From positions 1 to 53,357 of the forward strand of contig NZ_VUKF01000032.1 of assembly GCF_009193185.1 (NCBI RefSeq): a DNA stretch of 53,357 nt. The letters are read 5' to 3'. How positions within the stretch are numbered: position 1 is the stretch's first letter; each line of letters opens with the position of its first letter. Below, one piece after another: positions 9,107 through 18,532 of this stretch. This DNA is from Georgenia thermotolerans. Its GTDB lineage: Bacteria; Actinomycetota; Actinomycetes; Actinomycetales; Actinomycetaceae. The notes under the pieces were generated by a model, which saw only the letters and a program-made list of their open reading frames with translations, made no database searches and was not told where the DNA came from. Position numbers and translations under genes: made by a program.

Positions 9107-9472
9107 CTAGCCCGTCTGCGCCAGCCGGCGCGCGAGCTCGTCGGGGCCGTCGAGGAACCACACGTGTGCCCCTCGGTTCGACTCCACGACGAAGGCGCCC
9201 AGCGCGTCGCTCGCGGCGACCTGCGCGGAGATGTCGCCGAGGACCGCCAGGCGCATGCGGTAGTTGACGAGCTTCTGCACGAACTCGCCGGCGTGGCCGG
9301 ACCGCAGGTCGAAGAACGACGCCGCGAGGCGGCTCGCGGGGACCGCGACGAGCTCGGCGCCGCTCCCCCAGGCGTCGCCGAGCAGGTCGAGGGCGTCCTG
9401 GCCGGTGGCGATCGGCGCACCCTCCACGGGCAGGTGGAGCACGACGGTCCCGTTGACGGTCTGCACGGTCAT
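9107..9472 (-). CDS. DUF4180 domain protein
   Basis: Small cytoplasmic protein of 121 residues with the DUF4180 pattern: an Asp/Gly start ATGQDALDLLGDAWG, then FFDLRSGHAGEFVQKLVNY, LAVLGDI, and FVVESNRGAHVWFL. Family members are scattered in actinobacteria and firmicutes and have no established function; the fold may resemble STAS-like sensors. The ATG at 9472 has no Shine-Dalgarno sequence, but TAGGCT lies 7 nt upstream, so a leaderless start is likely. A longer frame to 9775 overlaps the next gene and is rejected. Neighbours are small unrelated genes. Confidence 0.82.
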   Translation of the reverse strand: MTVQTVNGTVVLHLPVEGAPIATGQDALDLLGDAWGSGAELVAVPASRLAASFFDLRSGHAGEFVQKLVNYRMRLAVLGDISAQVAASDALGAFVVESNRGAHVWFLDGPDELARRLAQTG

Positions 9473-9479
9473 CCCGCGG

Positions 9480-9485
9480 AGCCTA
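9480..9485 (-). promoter_or_regulatory. putative -10 box (TAGGCT) of the DUF4180 gene
   Basis: Same hexamer and same 7-nt spacing to the start codon as at proS, consistent with leaderless transcription. Confidence 0.5.
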
Positions 9486-9536
9486 CGAACACGGCGCGGC
9501 AGCAGCCAGGGAAATTTGGCGCGCGGCCGCCCGAGG

Positions 9537-9818
9537 TCAGGCGTCGTCGGCCATCCCGGGGCCGGGGGGTCCCGGCGCCGTCCGCCGGCCCAGGGCGTAT
9601 CCCACCGCGCCGCCGACGAGGGCGACCCCGACGGCGGCAAGCACCAGCGCGGCGATGCCGACCCGGTCGAGCACGATGGCCCCGGGTGACAAGGTGGCCT
9701 GCGAGAGCGGCGTGTAGGCGACCCAGCCGAACTGTGCGCGCGGCTGGCGGGCGACCACCAGGCCGCCGGCGACAAGCACGAGGCCCAGCACCACCACCGG
9801 CAGCGTCCTTCGCGTCAT
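9537..9818 (-). CDS. small two-helix membrane protein, unknown function
   Basis: A 93-residue protein with one hydrophobic segment at residues 5-23, an extracytoplasmic stretch of about 28 residues containing FGWVAYTPLS, and a second hydrophobic segment at about 50-75. A short Pro/Gly-rich cytoplasmic tail ends at Ala93. A FGWxAYxPL motif between two helices is seen in small actinobacterial membrane proteins of unknown role. The ATG at 9818 is preceded by TACTGT with 6 nt between, so the transcript may be leaderless; there is no Shine-Dalgarno sequence. It is flanked by DUF4180 and an acetyltransferase gene. Confidence 0.75.
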   Translation of the reverse strand: MTRRTLPVVVLGLVLVAGGLVVARQPRAQFGWVAYTPLSQATLSPGAIVLDRVGIAALVLAAVGVALVGGAVGYALGRRTAPGPPGPGMADDA

Positions 9819-9824
9819 GCGCGC

Positions 9825-9830
9825 ACAGTA
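9825..9830 (-). promoter_or_regulatory. putative -10 box (TACTGT) of the small membrane protein gene
   Basis: TANNNT hexamer 6 nt before the ATG, with no ribosome binding site between, matching the leaderless pattern seen elsewhere in the window. Confidence 0.45.
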
Positions 9831-9857
9831 GCCGGACCGCGGTGAGCGCCGGGCCCG

Positions 9858-10430
9858 TCAGGCCAGGTCGAGGCGCATGAGCACGCGCGGGAAGCCGTTG
9901 ATGACGGACTGGGTGTCCGCGGCTTTCGTGAACCCGGCCCGCTCGAACAACGCCCTCGTGCCCACGTACGCCATGGTGAGGTCGACCTTCTGGCCCTGGT
10001 TGTCGACCGGGTAGCCCTCGACGGCGCGGGCGCCGTGCCCGCGGGCGAACTCGACCGCGCCGGCGAGCAGGTGGTGGGAGATGCCCTTGCCGCGGTGCCC
10101 GGGCCGGACCCGCAGGCACCACACGGACCACGGGTCGACGTCGCCGACGTGCGGGATCTTGCGGTTCCTGGCGAAGCTCGTGTCGGCCCGGGGGTGGACC
10201 GCCGCCCAGCCGACCACTTCGTCGCCGTCGTAGGCGAGGACCCCGGGCGGCGGGTCCTCCGCGAGGAGCCGGCGCACGCGCTCGCCACGCTCGGGACCGC
10301 GCAGGGCGAGGTTCTCCTTCGAGGACAGGCGGTAGCTCAGGCACCAGCACGCCGTCGCGTCGGGGCGCTTGGGCCCGACCATGGTCAGCACGTCGGCGAA
10401 CGCCGTCGCGGGGCGCACCTCGATCGTCAT
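9858..10430 (-). CDS. GNAT family N-acetyltransferase
   Basis: Acetyl-CoA-dependent acyltransferase of 190 residues; the substrate is unknown. The acetyl-CoA loop reads VRPGHRGKGISHHLL (R/Q-x-x-G-x-G/A pattern), preceded by the beta-strand WSVWCLRV. An upstream segment, CWCLSYRLS, and the later VDNQGQKVDLTMAYVGTRALFERAGF are typical of a YjdJ/GCN5-like subgroup whose C-terminus contains Tyr and the AGF motif. ATG 10430 begins MTIEVRPATAFADVL; AGGGTGG overlaps a possible ribosome binding site 6-12 nt upstream. It lies between the small membrane protein gene and the DUF4081 acetyltransferase gene, all on the minus strand. Confidence 0.88.
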   Translation of the reverse strand: MTIEVRPATAFADVLTMVGPKRPDATACWCLSYRLSSKENLALRGPERGERVRRLLAEDPPPGVLAYDGDEVVGWAAVHPRADTSFARNRKIPHVGDVDPWSVWCLRVRPGHRGKGISHHLLAGAVEFARGHGARAVEGYPVDNQGQKVDLTMAYVGTRALFERAGFTKAADTQSVINGFPRVLMRLDLA

Positions 10431-10470
10431 GGCGCCACCCTGGCACGGGCCGTCGCGCCGTCAGAACAGA

Positions 10471-11343
10471 TCAGAACAGAACGGTCGCGTACGTGCCGAC
10501 CTCGCGGAAGCCGACCCGGCGGTAGGTGGCGAGGGCGGGGGCGTTGAAGGAGTTGACGTACAGCGACACGGTGGGGGCCAGCCGGGCCCGCACGTCCGCC
10601 ACGACGGCGGCCATGCCGGCCGACGCCAGGCCGCGCCCGCGCAGCGCGGGGTGCACCCACACGCCCTGGATCTGGGCGACGCCGACGGCAAGCGCGCCGA
10701 CGTCGGCCTTGAAGACCACCTGGGGGCCGTCGTCGCCGTCGTCGATGCGCACGTAGGTCTTCTGGGTGGCGATGAGCTCGGCCACTCGGGCGGCGTAGGA
10801 GGCGCCGACGACGGTGGGGTCGTAGCCCACCTCCTCGGTGAACATCGCCACCGACGCCGGCAGCACGAGCCCGACCTCCTCCGGGCGGGCGAGCCGCACG
10901 CACGGGTCGGGCGCCACGGCCGGGGCGTGGTCGATGACCATCGAGGGCTGGTCGGGACGGACCTCGCGCGGGCGCGACCACATCGGCGCGAGCCGGTCCC
11001 ACAAGGGCAGCACCTGCTCGGCCGGGCCCACGATGGAGGAGCAGCGCCGGCCGCGCCGGCGCACGTACTCGACCAGCTCGTCGAGGGCCTCGCCGAAGAC
11101 CTGGACCGGCACGAGGTTGGCGCCCGCCCAGCACAGGGCGGTGGGGCCGTCCTCGCGGCGGCCGTCCTCGGGGAAGACGCCGAGCAGCTCCGTCCCGGGC
11201 AGCCCGGCCCCGCCGAGGCGCTCGACCTGGACGGCGGCCAGGACCGAGCCCACGGGGTCACGCCGGCACACCGCGAGGGCGGCCTCGCGGTCCTCCGCGG
11301 TCAGCGGCCGGACCGCCGGGGAGCCCCGGCGCCACAGCGGCAC
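10471..11343 (-). CDS. DUF4081 domain GNAT N-acetyltransferase
   Basis: A 290-residue two-part acetyltransferase often found next to ispG in actinobacteria. The N-terminal half (about 1-130) carries the DUF4081-like region with LGVFPEDGR and CWAGANLVPV. The C-terminal GNAT half (about 145-290) has AQIQGVWVHPALRGRGLASAGMAAV, where RGRGLA is the acetyl-CoA loop, and ends with LYVNSFNAPALATYRRVGF. The frame has no ATG near its start. I take GTG 11343, 12 nt past the ispG stop, giving MPLWRRGSPAVRPL. No Shine-Dalgarno sequence is visible, so it may be translated by coupling to ispG. The substrate is unknown. Confidence 0.85.
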   Translation of the reverse strand: MPLWRRGSPAVRPLTAEDREAALAVCRRDPVGSVLAAVQVERLGGAGLPGTELLGVFPEDGRREDGPTALCWAGANLVPVQVFGEALDELVEYVRRRGRRCSSIVGPAEQVLPLWDRLAPMWSRPREVRPDQPSMVIDHAPAVAPDPCVRLARPEEVGLVLPASVAMFTEEVGYDPTVVGASYAARVAELIATQKTYVRIDDGDDGPQVVFKADVGALAVGVAQIQGVWVHPALRGRGLASAGMAAVVADVRARLAPTVSLYVNSFNAPALATYRRVGFREVGTYATVLF

Positions 11344-11354
11344 GGCGGGCGCGC

Positions 11355-12530
<1,176 letters not shown>

Positions 12531-12536
12531 CGGCCC

Positions 12537-12542
12537 AGTATC
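12537..12542 (-). promoter_or_regulatory. possible -10 box (GATACT) of ispG
   Basis: GATACT with 6 nt to the GTG start. The first base deviates from TANNNT, but the identical hexamer and spacing precede the gene at 52087. Confidence 0.35.
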
Positions 12543-12619
12543 GCACCCAGGCTCGTCCGTACCCAGCCCTGGGCGCCACGTGTGACAGGGTCCATCACCG
12601 CGGCCCCCGGCCGTCGGCC

Positions 12620-13927
12620 TCAGCCGGTGAGCCGGATCGGGTTGACGATGTCCGCGTAGGCCAGCAGCACGCTCATGCCGATCATGGCGACGACGACGAC
12701 GTAGGTCAGCGGCAGCAGGCGCGCGGTGTCCACGGGCCCGGGGTCGGGGCGCCGGGCCAGGAGGGCGACGCGCCGGCGTGCGCCCTCCCACAGGGCCCCG
12801 GCGATGTGCCCGCCGTCGAGCGGCAGCAGCGGGATGAGGTTGAAGACGAACAGCGCCATGTTGAGCGAGACGAGCAGGGAGAGCATGTCGGCGCTGCGCT
12901 CCGTCAGGCCGTAGCCCTGCCCGTCGACGGAGGCAATCTCGCCGGCGACGCGGCCCACGCCCACCAGTCCCATGACGCCGGGGTCGCGCTCGCCGCCGCC
13001 GAAGGCGGCGTGGGCGACGTCGACGAGGCGCTGGGGCAGCGTGAGGACCACGCGCACAGTGCCGGTGAAGGTCTGCCAGACCATCCCGGGCACCTCGCCC
13101 AGCGGCTGGCGCACCAGCTCGAAGGTCGGGCCGATGCCGACGAACGGGCGGGGCTCGAGGACCGGCTTGCCCGCGTCGTCGAGCACCGGTGTGCCCGAGG
13201 CGTCCACCTTCGGCCGGTCGGCCATCCGGGGCGTGACCTCGACGGTCACCTGCCGGCCCGCGCGGTCGACCACGACCGGGGTCGGGGCGGTGCCGCCGTC
13301 GGCGATGGCGGTGGCGACGTCGGTCCAGTCGCGCGCCTCGGTCCCGCCCCACCGGACGATCCGGTCGCCGGCGTGCAGGCCGGCGGCGGCGCCGGGCGAG
13401 GCGGGGTCGGCGGGCCCGCACTCCTGGGCCTGGGCCGCGGGGACGCACGCCTGCACGTTGCCGAGGGTGGTGGTGTACTGCGCGACGCCGAGCCCGACCG
13501 CGGTGACGGCCAGGAGGACGGCCGCGATGAGCAGGTTCATCACCGGCCCGCCGAGCATGACGACGAGCTTGCGCGGGACGGTCAGGTGGTAGAACGCCCG
13601 GTGCTCCTCCCCCGGCCTGAGCTCCTCGAGCGCGGCCTGCCGCGCCTCCTCGACCATCGAGAGGCGCCCGTTGCGGCGGACGGCGGCGGCGCGCCGGGCC
13701 GGCGGGTACATCCCGACCAACCGGACGTACCCGCCCAGCGGCAGCGCCTTGAAGCCGTACTCGGTGCCGCGCACGGTCTTCGACCACAGCGTCTTGCCGA
13801 AGCCGACCATGTACTGCGGCACCTTGACGCCGAACTTCTTGGCCGGCACCAGGTGGCCCAGCTCGTGCAGCGCGATGGACAGGATGAGGCCGACGGCGAG
13901 GATGAGCACACCGATGGCGAAGTCCAC
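12620..13927 (-). CDS. rip1: site-2 zinc metalloprotease (RseP/Rip1 family, M50)
   Basis: Intramembrane protease that cuts within membrane anchors of regulators such as anti-sigma factors. The 435-residue protein has the zinc site HELGH at residues 21-25 in the first membrane segment and the third ligand in PLLPLDGGH (Asp 371). A PDZ domain of about 100 residues (roughly 165-275) lies between, containing [15 protein letters not shown]. Hydrophobic segments are at 3-25, 130-155, about 350-375 and near 410-430. The start is GTG 13927, with GGAAGGAG upstream. In mycobacteria and streptomyces this gene lies between dxr and ispG. Here ispG follows, but dxr is separated by three extra genes. Confidence 0.93.
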   Translation of the reverse strand: MDFAIGVLILAVGLILSIALHELGHLVPAKKFGVKVPQYMVGFGKTLWSKTVRGTEYGFKALPLGGYVRLVGMYPPARRAAAVRRNGRLSMVEEARQAALEELRPGEEHRAFYHLTVPRKLVVMLGGPVMNLLIAAVLLAVTAVGLGVAQYTTTLGNVQACVPAAQAQECGPADPASPGAAAGLHAGDRIVRWGGTEARDWTDVATAIADGGTAPTPVVVDRAGRQVTVEVTPRMADRPKVDASGTPVLDDAGKPVLEPRPFVGIGPTFELVRQPLGEVPGMVWQTFTGTVRVVLTLPQRLVDVAHAAFGGGERDPGVMGLVGVGRVAGEIASVDGQGYGLTERSADMLSLLVSLNMALFVFNLIPLLPLDGGHIAGALWEGARRRVALLARRPDPGPVDTARLLPLTYVVVVAMIGMSVLLAYADIVNPIRLTG

Positions 13928-14006
13928 GGGCGGGTCTCCTTCCGGTCGGGCAGGGGGCGAGCACCATCATCCCTCCCGAACCTGGGAGCAGTCACCGTGC
14001 CACCCC

Positions 14007-14840
14007 TCACGCAAGGACCGCCTCGGCCAGCTCCCCGGGCCGTTCGAGGCTGAGCATGTGCGGGCCGCCGTCGATCACCGTGAGCCGTCCGCCCGGCACC
14101 CGAGCGGCGATCTCGGCCATGACGCGTGGCGGGGTCGAGACGTCGAGCGCGCCGGTGACCAGGCGCGTCGGCATGCGCAGCCGCGCCAGCCGCCCGAGCG
14201 TGTCGACCCGGGCGAGGGCCCGCCAGCTCGCCGCCCACGCGTCGGGGTCCGCCCCGAGGACCTGCCTGCGGGCGTAGCGGACCGCCCACCCGTTGACGGC
14301 GAGCGCCTCCGGGGTGAACCAGCGGGTCATGGTCGGCGCCAGCACGCTCGCCATGCCGCCGGCCTGGGCGGCTGCGCCTCGCTCGAGGAAGGCCGGTTGC
14401 GGGACGGCGACGGTCGCGACCAGGGTCAGCTCGCTGACCCTGGCCGGCCGGCTGAGCGCGTACACCTGGGCGATCGCCCCTCCCAGGGAGAGCCCCGCCA
14501 CGTGCGCCCCGTCGACGCCGAGCCGGTCGAGGAGGGTGTCGAGGTCCCGGGCGAGCTGCTCGAGACTGCGCACGTGCGGCGCGGCGCCCGCAGTGCCGTG
14601 CCCGCGCAGGTCGTAGGCGATGACGCGCCGATCCACCGGGATCGCGGCGACGGTGTCGCGCCACATGCGCCGGTCCAGCCCGAGGGCGTGCACGAGGACC
14701 AGCGGCGGGCCGACGGCGCGCCCCGACGCCGGCCGCTCGAGCACCGTGGTGGCGTGGTCGCCGAGCGTGACGAGGCGCTCGAGCGGGTCCCGGGGCGTAC
14801 CGGGGACGGTGGGTGCGGAGGATGCGGCGAGCTCAGGCAT
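14007..14840 (-). CDS. alpha/beta hydrolase (3-oxoadipate enol-lactonase-like)
   Basis: Cytoplasmic serine hydrolase of 277 residues. Seen: the oxyanion region LVHALGLD (49-56), DLRGHG (77-82), nucleophile elbow GLSLG with Ser118, the acid in GALDVSTP (Asp233), and His261 in GGPHML. This full triad and the pattern resemble 3-oxoadipate enol-lactonase and related esterases, but no catechol-pathway genes are nearby, so the substrate is unknown. ATG 14840 has GGAAGGA upstream. It lies 46 nt after the MFS exporter stop on the same strand, so the two may be co-transcribed. Both belong to an apparent insertion between rip1 and dxr. Confidence 0.87.
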   Translation of the reverse strand: MPELAASSAPTVPGTPRDPLERLVTLGDHATTVLERPASGRAVGPPLVLVHALGLDRRMWRDTVAAIPVDRRVIAYDLRGHGTAGAAPHVRSLEQLARDLDTLLDRLGVDGAHVAGLSLGGAIAQVYALSRPARVSELTLVATVAVPQPAFLERGAAAQAGGMASVLAPTMTRWFTPEALAVNGWAVRYARRQVLGADPDAWAASWRALARVDTLGRLARLRMPTRLVTGALDVSTPPRVMAEIAARVPGGRLTVIDGGPHMLSLERPGELAEAVLA

Positions 14841-14886
14841 GGCTGGCGTCCTTCCGGGGCGTGGAGGTCCGTGGGCCGGCGCAGGC

Positions 14887-16383
14887 TCAGTGGCCGCCGT
14901 GGGCGGCGCCGGAACCGGCGGCGGGCGTCCCGCGCGGGACGGTCACGAAGGTGAGCAGCAGGAGGGCCGCGAGGATCCCGACGGTGAGGTGGAAGGCCCT
15001 GGCATACCCGGCGACGAGGCCGGCCGACGTCAGGAGGTCCCCTGCGGCGGCGGTGAGCGCGGCGACGCCGAGGGCGGCACCGATCTCGTGCCCCGTCATC
15101 ATCAGTCCGGAGGCCAGGCCGGCCCGCTCGGCCGGGACGTCGCCCATCGCGGCGACGGCGATCGCGACGAACATCGGGCCGACGCCGGCGCCGACGACCA
15201 GGAAGCCGGGCAGCACATGGGCCGCGTACGAGGTGCCGCCCGCATTCGCTGCCAGCAGCATCACGCCACCGGCCATGACGGCCAGCCCGCCGAGGATCAG
15301 GGCACGGGCGCCGACCCGGCCGATGACCTTCGACGCCACGGTGGCGGCCAGGGTGATGGCGGCCGCCAGCGGCAAGAACTGCAGGCCCGTGACGATCGGC
15401 GAGGACCCGATGATCGCCTGGAGGTACAGCGAGCACAGGAAGATCGCGCCGACGACGACGCCGGTGACTCCGGCCATGACCGCGGAGGCCGAGACGAGCG
15501 ACCGCATCCGCCAGGTCGAGGGCGGCACGAGGGGGTCGGCGGCGCGGCCCTCGAGCCGGGCGAACGTCGTCAGCAGCACCGCGGCGAGCGCCAGCGCGCC
15601 CCAGGTGCGCGGCGCGGCCCACCCGGCCGACTGGGTGGACTCGATGCCGAACACCAGCGAGAGCAGCCCGGCCACCAGGGTCAGCGCCCCCGGCAGGTCG
15701 AGCCGGCGGAGGGCGGTCGTGCGGCGCCCGCCGGCCGCGACGGCGCGCAGGGTGCCGACGACGACGGCCACGCCGATCGGGACGTTGATGAAGAACACCG
15801 CCCGCCAGCCCAGGGCGCTGGTCAGCGCGCCGCCGAAGAGCACCCCGGCGGCGATGCCGAGGCTGCCGACCGTGCCCCACATGGCCAGGGCGGCCTGCCG
15901 CTGCCGGCCGGCGTAGGCGGTCATGACGATCGACAGAGCCGCCGGGGTGAGCAGCGCGGCGCCGGCGCCCTGCGCGGCCCGGGCCACGATGAGCGTGAGC
16001 GGGCTCAGGGCCAGGCCGCTCACCAGCGACGCGGCGGTGAACAGCCCGATGCCGGCGAGGAACGCCCGCCGCCGGTCCAGCAGGTCGGCGACGCGCCCGC
16101 CCAGCAGGAGCAGGCCGCCGGACAGCAGCACATAGGCGCTGATCGCCCACTGGTAGTCGGCCGCGGACAGGTGCAGGGCCTCGCGGATGGACGGCAGCGC
16201 CACGTTCACCACCGACACGTCGAGGATGACCATGAACTGCGCGGCGATCATCAGAGCGAACACCGTCCAGGGCCGGCGCGGCTCCTCGGGCGTCGCGTCC
16301 GGGCTCGGACGCTCGTGCTGAGCGGCCGGCGCGGTGTGGCGGTGGGCGGGGGGTGCCGGGTCGACGGCGGGATGTGCCGACAT
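14887..16383 (-). CDS. MFS exporter, DHA2 (14-helix EmrB/QacA-type)
   Basis: Proton-driven exporter of the major facilitator superfamily with 498 residues. The length and about 14 hydrophobic segments fit DHA2 drug exporters. Motif A-like LLLGGRVADLLDRRRAF and the QWAISAYVLLSGGLLLLGG segment (helix 2 and loop) are visible, as is SVVNVALPSIREAL in helix 1, a DHA2 hallmark. Residues 1-42 are a Pro/His-rich cytoplasmic tail. ATG 16383 was chosen for its GAGGAGGAG ribosome binding site; the longer frame from 16425 is unsupported. The gene precedes the hydrolase gene on the same strand and is divergent from the membrane protein gene at 16705. The substrate is unknown. Confidence 0.93.
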   Translation of the reverse strand: MSAHPAVDPAPPAHRHTAPAAQHERPSPDATPEEPRRPWTVFALMIAAQFMVILDVSVVNVALPSIREALHLSAADYQWAISAYVLLSGGLLLLGGRVADLLDRRRAFLAGIGLFTAASLVSGLALSPLTLIVARAAQGAGAALLTPAALSIVMTAYAGRQRQAALAMWGTVGSLGIAAGVLFGGALTSALGWRAVFFINVPIGVAVVVGTLRAVAAGGRRTTALRRLDLPGALTLVAGLLSLVFGIESTQSAGWAAPRTWGALALAAVLLTTFARLEGRAADPLVPPSTWRMRSLVSASAVMAGVTGVVVGAIFLCSLYLQAIIGSSPIVTGLQFLPLAAAITLAATVASKVIGRVGARALILGGLAVMAGGVMLLAANAGGTSYAAHVLPGFLVVGAGVGPMFVAIAVAAMGDVPAERAGLASGLMMTGHEIGAALGVAALTAAAGDLLTSAGLVAGYARAFHLTVGILAALLLLTFVTVPRGTPAAGSGAAHGGH

Positions 16384-16704
16384 GTCTCCTCCTCGGGGAC
16401 TGGTCCAGGTGGGGTCGTGCACCACCGTCGCGGCCCGGGATGATCGCTCGCGCCGGGGAAATCGCCGGGATCGGAGCGCGGGACGAACCCGGCGAGGAGT
16501 CGGACGGCCGCCGGGAACCCGCAGGATCGGCTTGCCGGTCGAACCGCCGAAGACGGCGATGCCGGTGGCGCCGCCGGCACCACGGCCCCGCGTGGGGCTC
16601 CCCTGCCGCCTCGCGTGCCGCGTGAACCCGGCGGTTTCACCGGCGAGAGCCCAGGTGGGGCGCTCCTAGCGTTCGATGCGAACCATCCGATCGAAGGAGC
16701 ACTC
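16384..16704. other. 321-bp divergent intergenic region
   Basis: No convincing gene is seen here; the short frames on both strands lack ribosome binding sites and family features. It must hold the promoters of the MFS gene (left) and of the membrane protein gene (right). A TAGCGT hexamer at 16667-16672 is a possible plus-strand -10 box. Confidence 0.55.
16671..16683. promoter_or_regulatory. 13-bp dyad upstream of the gene at 16705
   Basis: GTTCG-ATG-CGAAC is a perfect inverted repeat with a 3-nt centre. It lies 22 bp before the start codon and overlaps the expected transcription start, so it could be an operator. A wider TTCGAT/ATCGAA pairing overlaps it. Confidence 0.35.
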
Positions 16705-17178
16705 ATGACCGCCAGCACCACGCCGGACGCGCCGGCGACCATGGCACGCCGGGCGCCCCGTCGCGGCCCACTGGCTCGCCGCTGGCCGACCGCGGTCGGC
16801 GTCGTGGCCGCCGCCGCCAGCCTCGCGCTGGTGGCGCCGCTGCCCGAGCGGGTGCAGACCTCCGTCGGCGCGTGGTCGGTCCTGCTCGCCGCGGTCATCT
16901 ACCTCACCTGGGGCACCGCCCGCGGGGAGCTGAGCGACCGTCGCCTGCTGGGCGCCCAGACCGCCGCGGTCCTGACCTTCGGCGCGGTGGCCGTCGCCGC
17001 GGTGGCCGTCACCCCCGACGCCGCCCGCGTCGTGCTGGCCGCCGGCTGGCTGGCCCACGCCGCCTGGGACGTCGCCCACCACCGCGCCGGGCGCGTGGTG
17101 CCGCGCTGGTACGCCGAGACCTGCATGGCCGCCGACGTGCTGCTCGCGGTCGGGCTCCTCGCCGCCGGCGCCCTCTAG
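16705..17178 (+). CDS. four-helix membrane protein, unknown function
   Basis: A 157-residue protein with no family I can name. After a 25-residue basic N-terminus there are hydrophobic segments at about 30-46, 55-70, 83-115 and 138-157. The hydrophilic loops are short. The stretch LAHAAWDVAHHRAGRVVPRWYAETC is polar, His/Trp-rich and placed between the third and last segments, as in small membrane proteins of the DUF-type SPW/DoxX-like class, but I cannot assign it. ATG 16705 is preceded by GAAGGAG. It is divergent from the MFS gene and convergent with dxr. Confidence 0.75.
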   Translation: MTASTTPDAPATMARRAPRRGPLARRWPTAVGVVAAAASLALVAPLPERVQTSVGAWSVLLAAVIYLTWGTARGELSDRRLLGAQTAAVLTFGAVAVAAVAVTPDAARVVLAAGWLAHAAWDVAHHRAGRVVPRWYAETCMAADVLLAVGLLAAGAL

Positions 17179-17224
17179 CCGGGCGCCTCCAGGGCAACGC
17201 CGGCCGGGGCGGGCTGTCGCGCAG

Positions 17225-18532
17225 CTAGCGCTGGCCGGTGCGCGCGGAGCGGGCGCCGATGAGCCCGTCGGCGCGGCGGCGGGCCCACTGCTCCACGGCG
17301 AGGACGTCGTCGAGGGTGGGGGCGGCGAGCCCGTCGTGGGCGGCGAGGACCTCCTCGACCACCGCGACGATGCCGAGGTAGGGGAGCCGGCCATCGAGGA
17401 AGGCGGCCACGCACTGCTCGTTGGCGGCGTTGAGCACCGCCGGGTGGGTCGCCGAGGCCGCGGCGGCGTGGCGGGCGAGGCGGACGGCGGGGAAGATCTC
17501 CTCGTCGAGCGGCTCGAACGTCCACGCGGTCGCCTCGTCCCACCGGCACGGCGCGGTCACGCCCGCCGCCCGGGCGGGCCAGGTCAGGCCGAGCGCGATG
17601 GGCAGGCGCATGTCGGGCGGGGAGGCCTGGGCGATGGTGGCGCCGTCGTGGAACTCCACCATCGAGTGGACCACCGACTGCGGGTGGACGACGACGACGA
17701 TGTCCTCGGCCGGCACGTCGAAGAGCAGGTGCGCCTCGATGAGCTCGAGGCCCTTGTTGACCAGGGTCGAGGAGTTGATGGTGACGACCGGGCCCATGGA
17801 CCACGTGGGGTGGGCCAGCGCCTGCCCGGGCGTGACCTCGGCCAGCCGGTCGCGGCTCCAGCCGCGGAAGGGCCCGCCCGAGGCGGTGAGGATGATCCGG
17901 CTGACCTCGCTGCGGCCGGTGACCACCGGGCTGGTCATGCCCTTCTCGTGCCGGCCGGAGCGCAGCGCCTGGGCGATGGCGGAGTGCTCGGAGTCGACCG
18001 GGACCACCTGCCCGGGGCGGCGCTGGGCCTGGCGCACGAGCGCCCCGCCGACGACGAGGGACTCCTTGTTGGCCAGCGCCAGGGTGGCGCCGGAGCGCAG
18101 CGCGGCCAGGGTGGGTTCGAGGCCCACCGAGCCGGTGATGCCGTTGAGGACGACGGCGCGGGGTCCCTGCCCGTCGCCGTCCGGCGCCGGCGTCAGGGAT
18201 CCGGCGACCTCGGTGGCCGCGGCCGGGCCGGCGACGATCTCCGGCGCGCCGTCGCGGCGCCCGGCGCGGGCGAGCTCGTCGGCGATCAGCTCGCGCAGCC
18301 GGGCGAGGGTGGCCGGGGCGTCGTCGGCCACGGCGACGACCTCGACGTCGTGGGTGACGGCCTGCTCGGCGAGCAGCTCGAGGTGCCCGCCGCCGGCGGA
18401 CAGGGCGCGCACCCGGTAGGTACCCGCGGGAGCGGCGTCGATGACCTCGAGGGCCTGGGTGCCGATGGAGCCGGTCGAGCCGAGGAGGACGACGTCGGTC
18501 GCTGGGAGGGGGTCGGGCACGGCGGGGCTCAC
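17225..18532 (-). CDS. dxr: 1-deoxy-D-xylulose-5-phosphate reductoisomerase
   Basis: First committed enzyme of the MEP isoprenoid pathway; converts DXP to MEP with NADPH. The 435-residue protein begins with the nucleotide site LLGSTGSIGTQALEVI. The metal and substrate region includes VPVDSEHSAI, LTASGGPF, and INSSTLVNKGLE; HPQSVVHSMVEF follows. The start is GTG 18532 ([10 protein letters not shown]), overlapping the divIVA-like stop by 4 bp, so translation is coupled. It is the last gene of the rlmN-divIVA-dxr cluster and is convergent with the membrane protein gene at 17178. ispG of the same pathway lies 5 kb downstream. Confidence 0.96.
   Translation of the reverse strand: MSPAVPDPLPATDVVLLGSTGSIGTQALEVIDAAPAGTYRVRALSAGGGHLELLAEQAVTHDVEVVAVADDAPATLARLRELIADELARAGRRDGAPEIVAGPAAATEVAGSLTPAPDGDGQGPRAVVLNGITGSVGLEPTLAALRSGATLALANKESLVVGGALVRQAQRRPGQVVPVDSEHSAIAQALRSGRHEKGMTSPVVTGRSEVSRIILTASGGPFRGWSRDRLAEVTPGQALAHPTWSMGPVVTINSSTLVNKGLELIEAHLLFDVPAEDIVVVVHPQSVVHSMVEFHDGATIAQASPPDMRLPIALGLTWPARAAGVTAPCRWDEATAWTFEPLDEEIFPAVRLARHAAAASATHPAVLNAANEQCVAAFLDGRLPYLGIVAVVEEVLAAHDGLAAPTLDDVLAVEQWARRRADGLIGARSARTGQR

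Noticed and set aside
12531-13970. 871-codon ispG frame extending over rip1
   Set aside because: The extra 480 codons are antisense-frame translations of rip1 sequence without homology; ispG starts at GTG 12530.
16384-16704. Small genes between the MFS and membrane protein genes
   Set aside because: Short frames on both strands are Arg/Pro-rich, lack ribosome binding sites and resemble no family.
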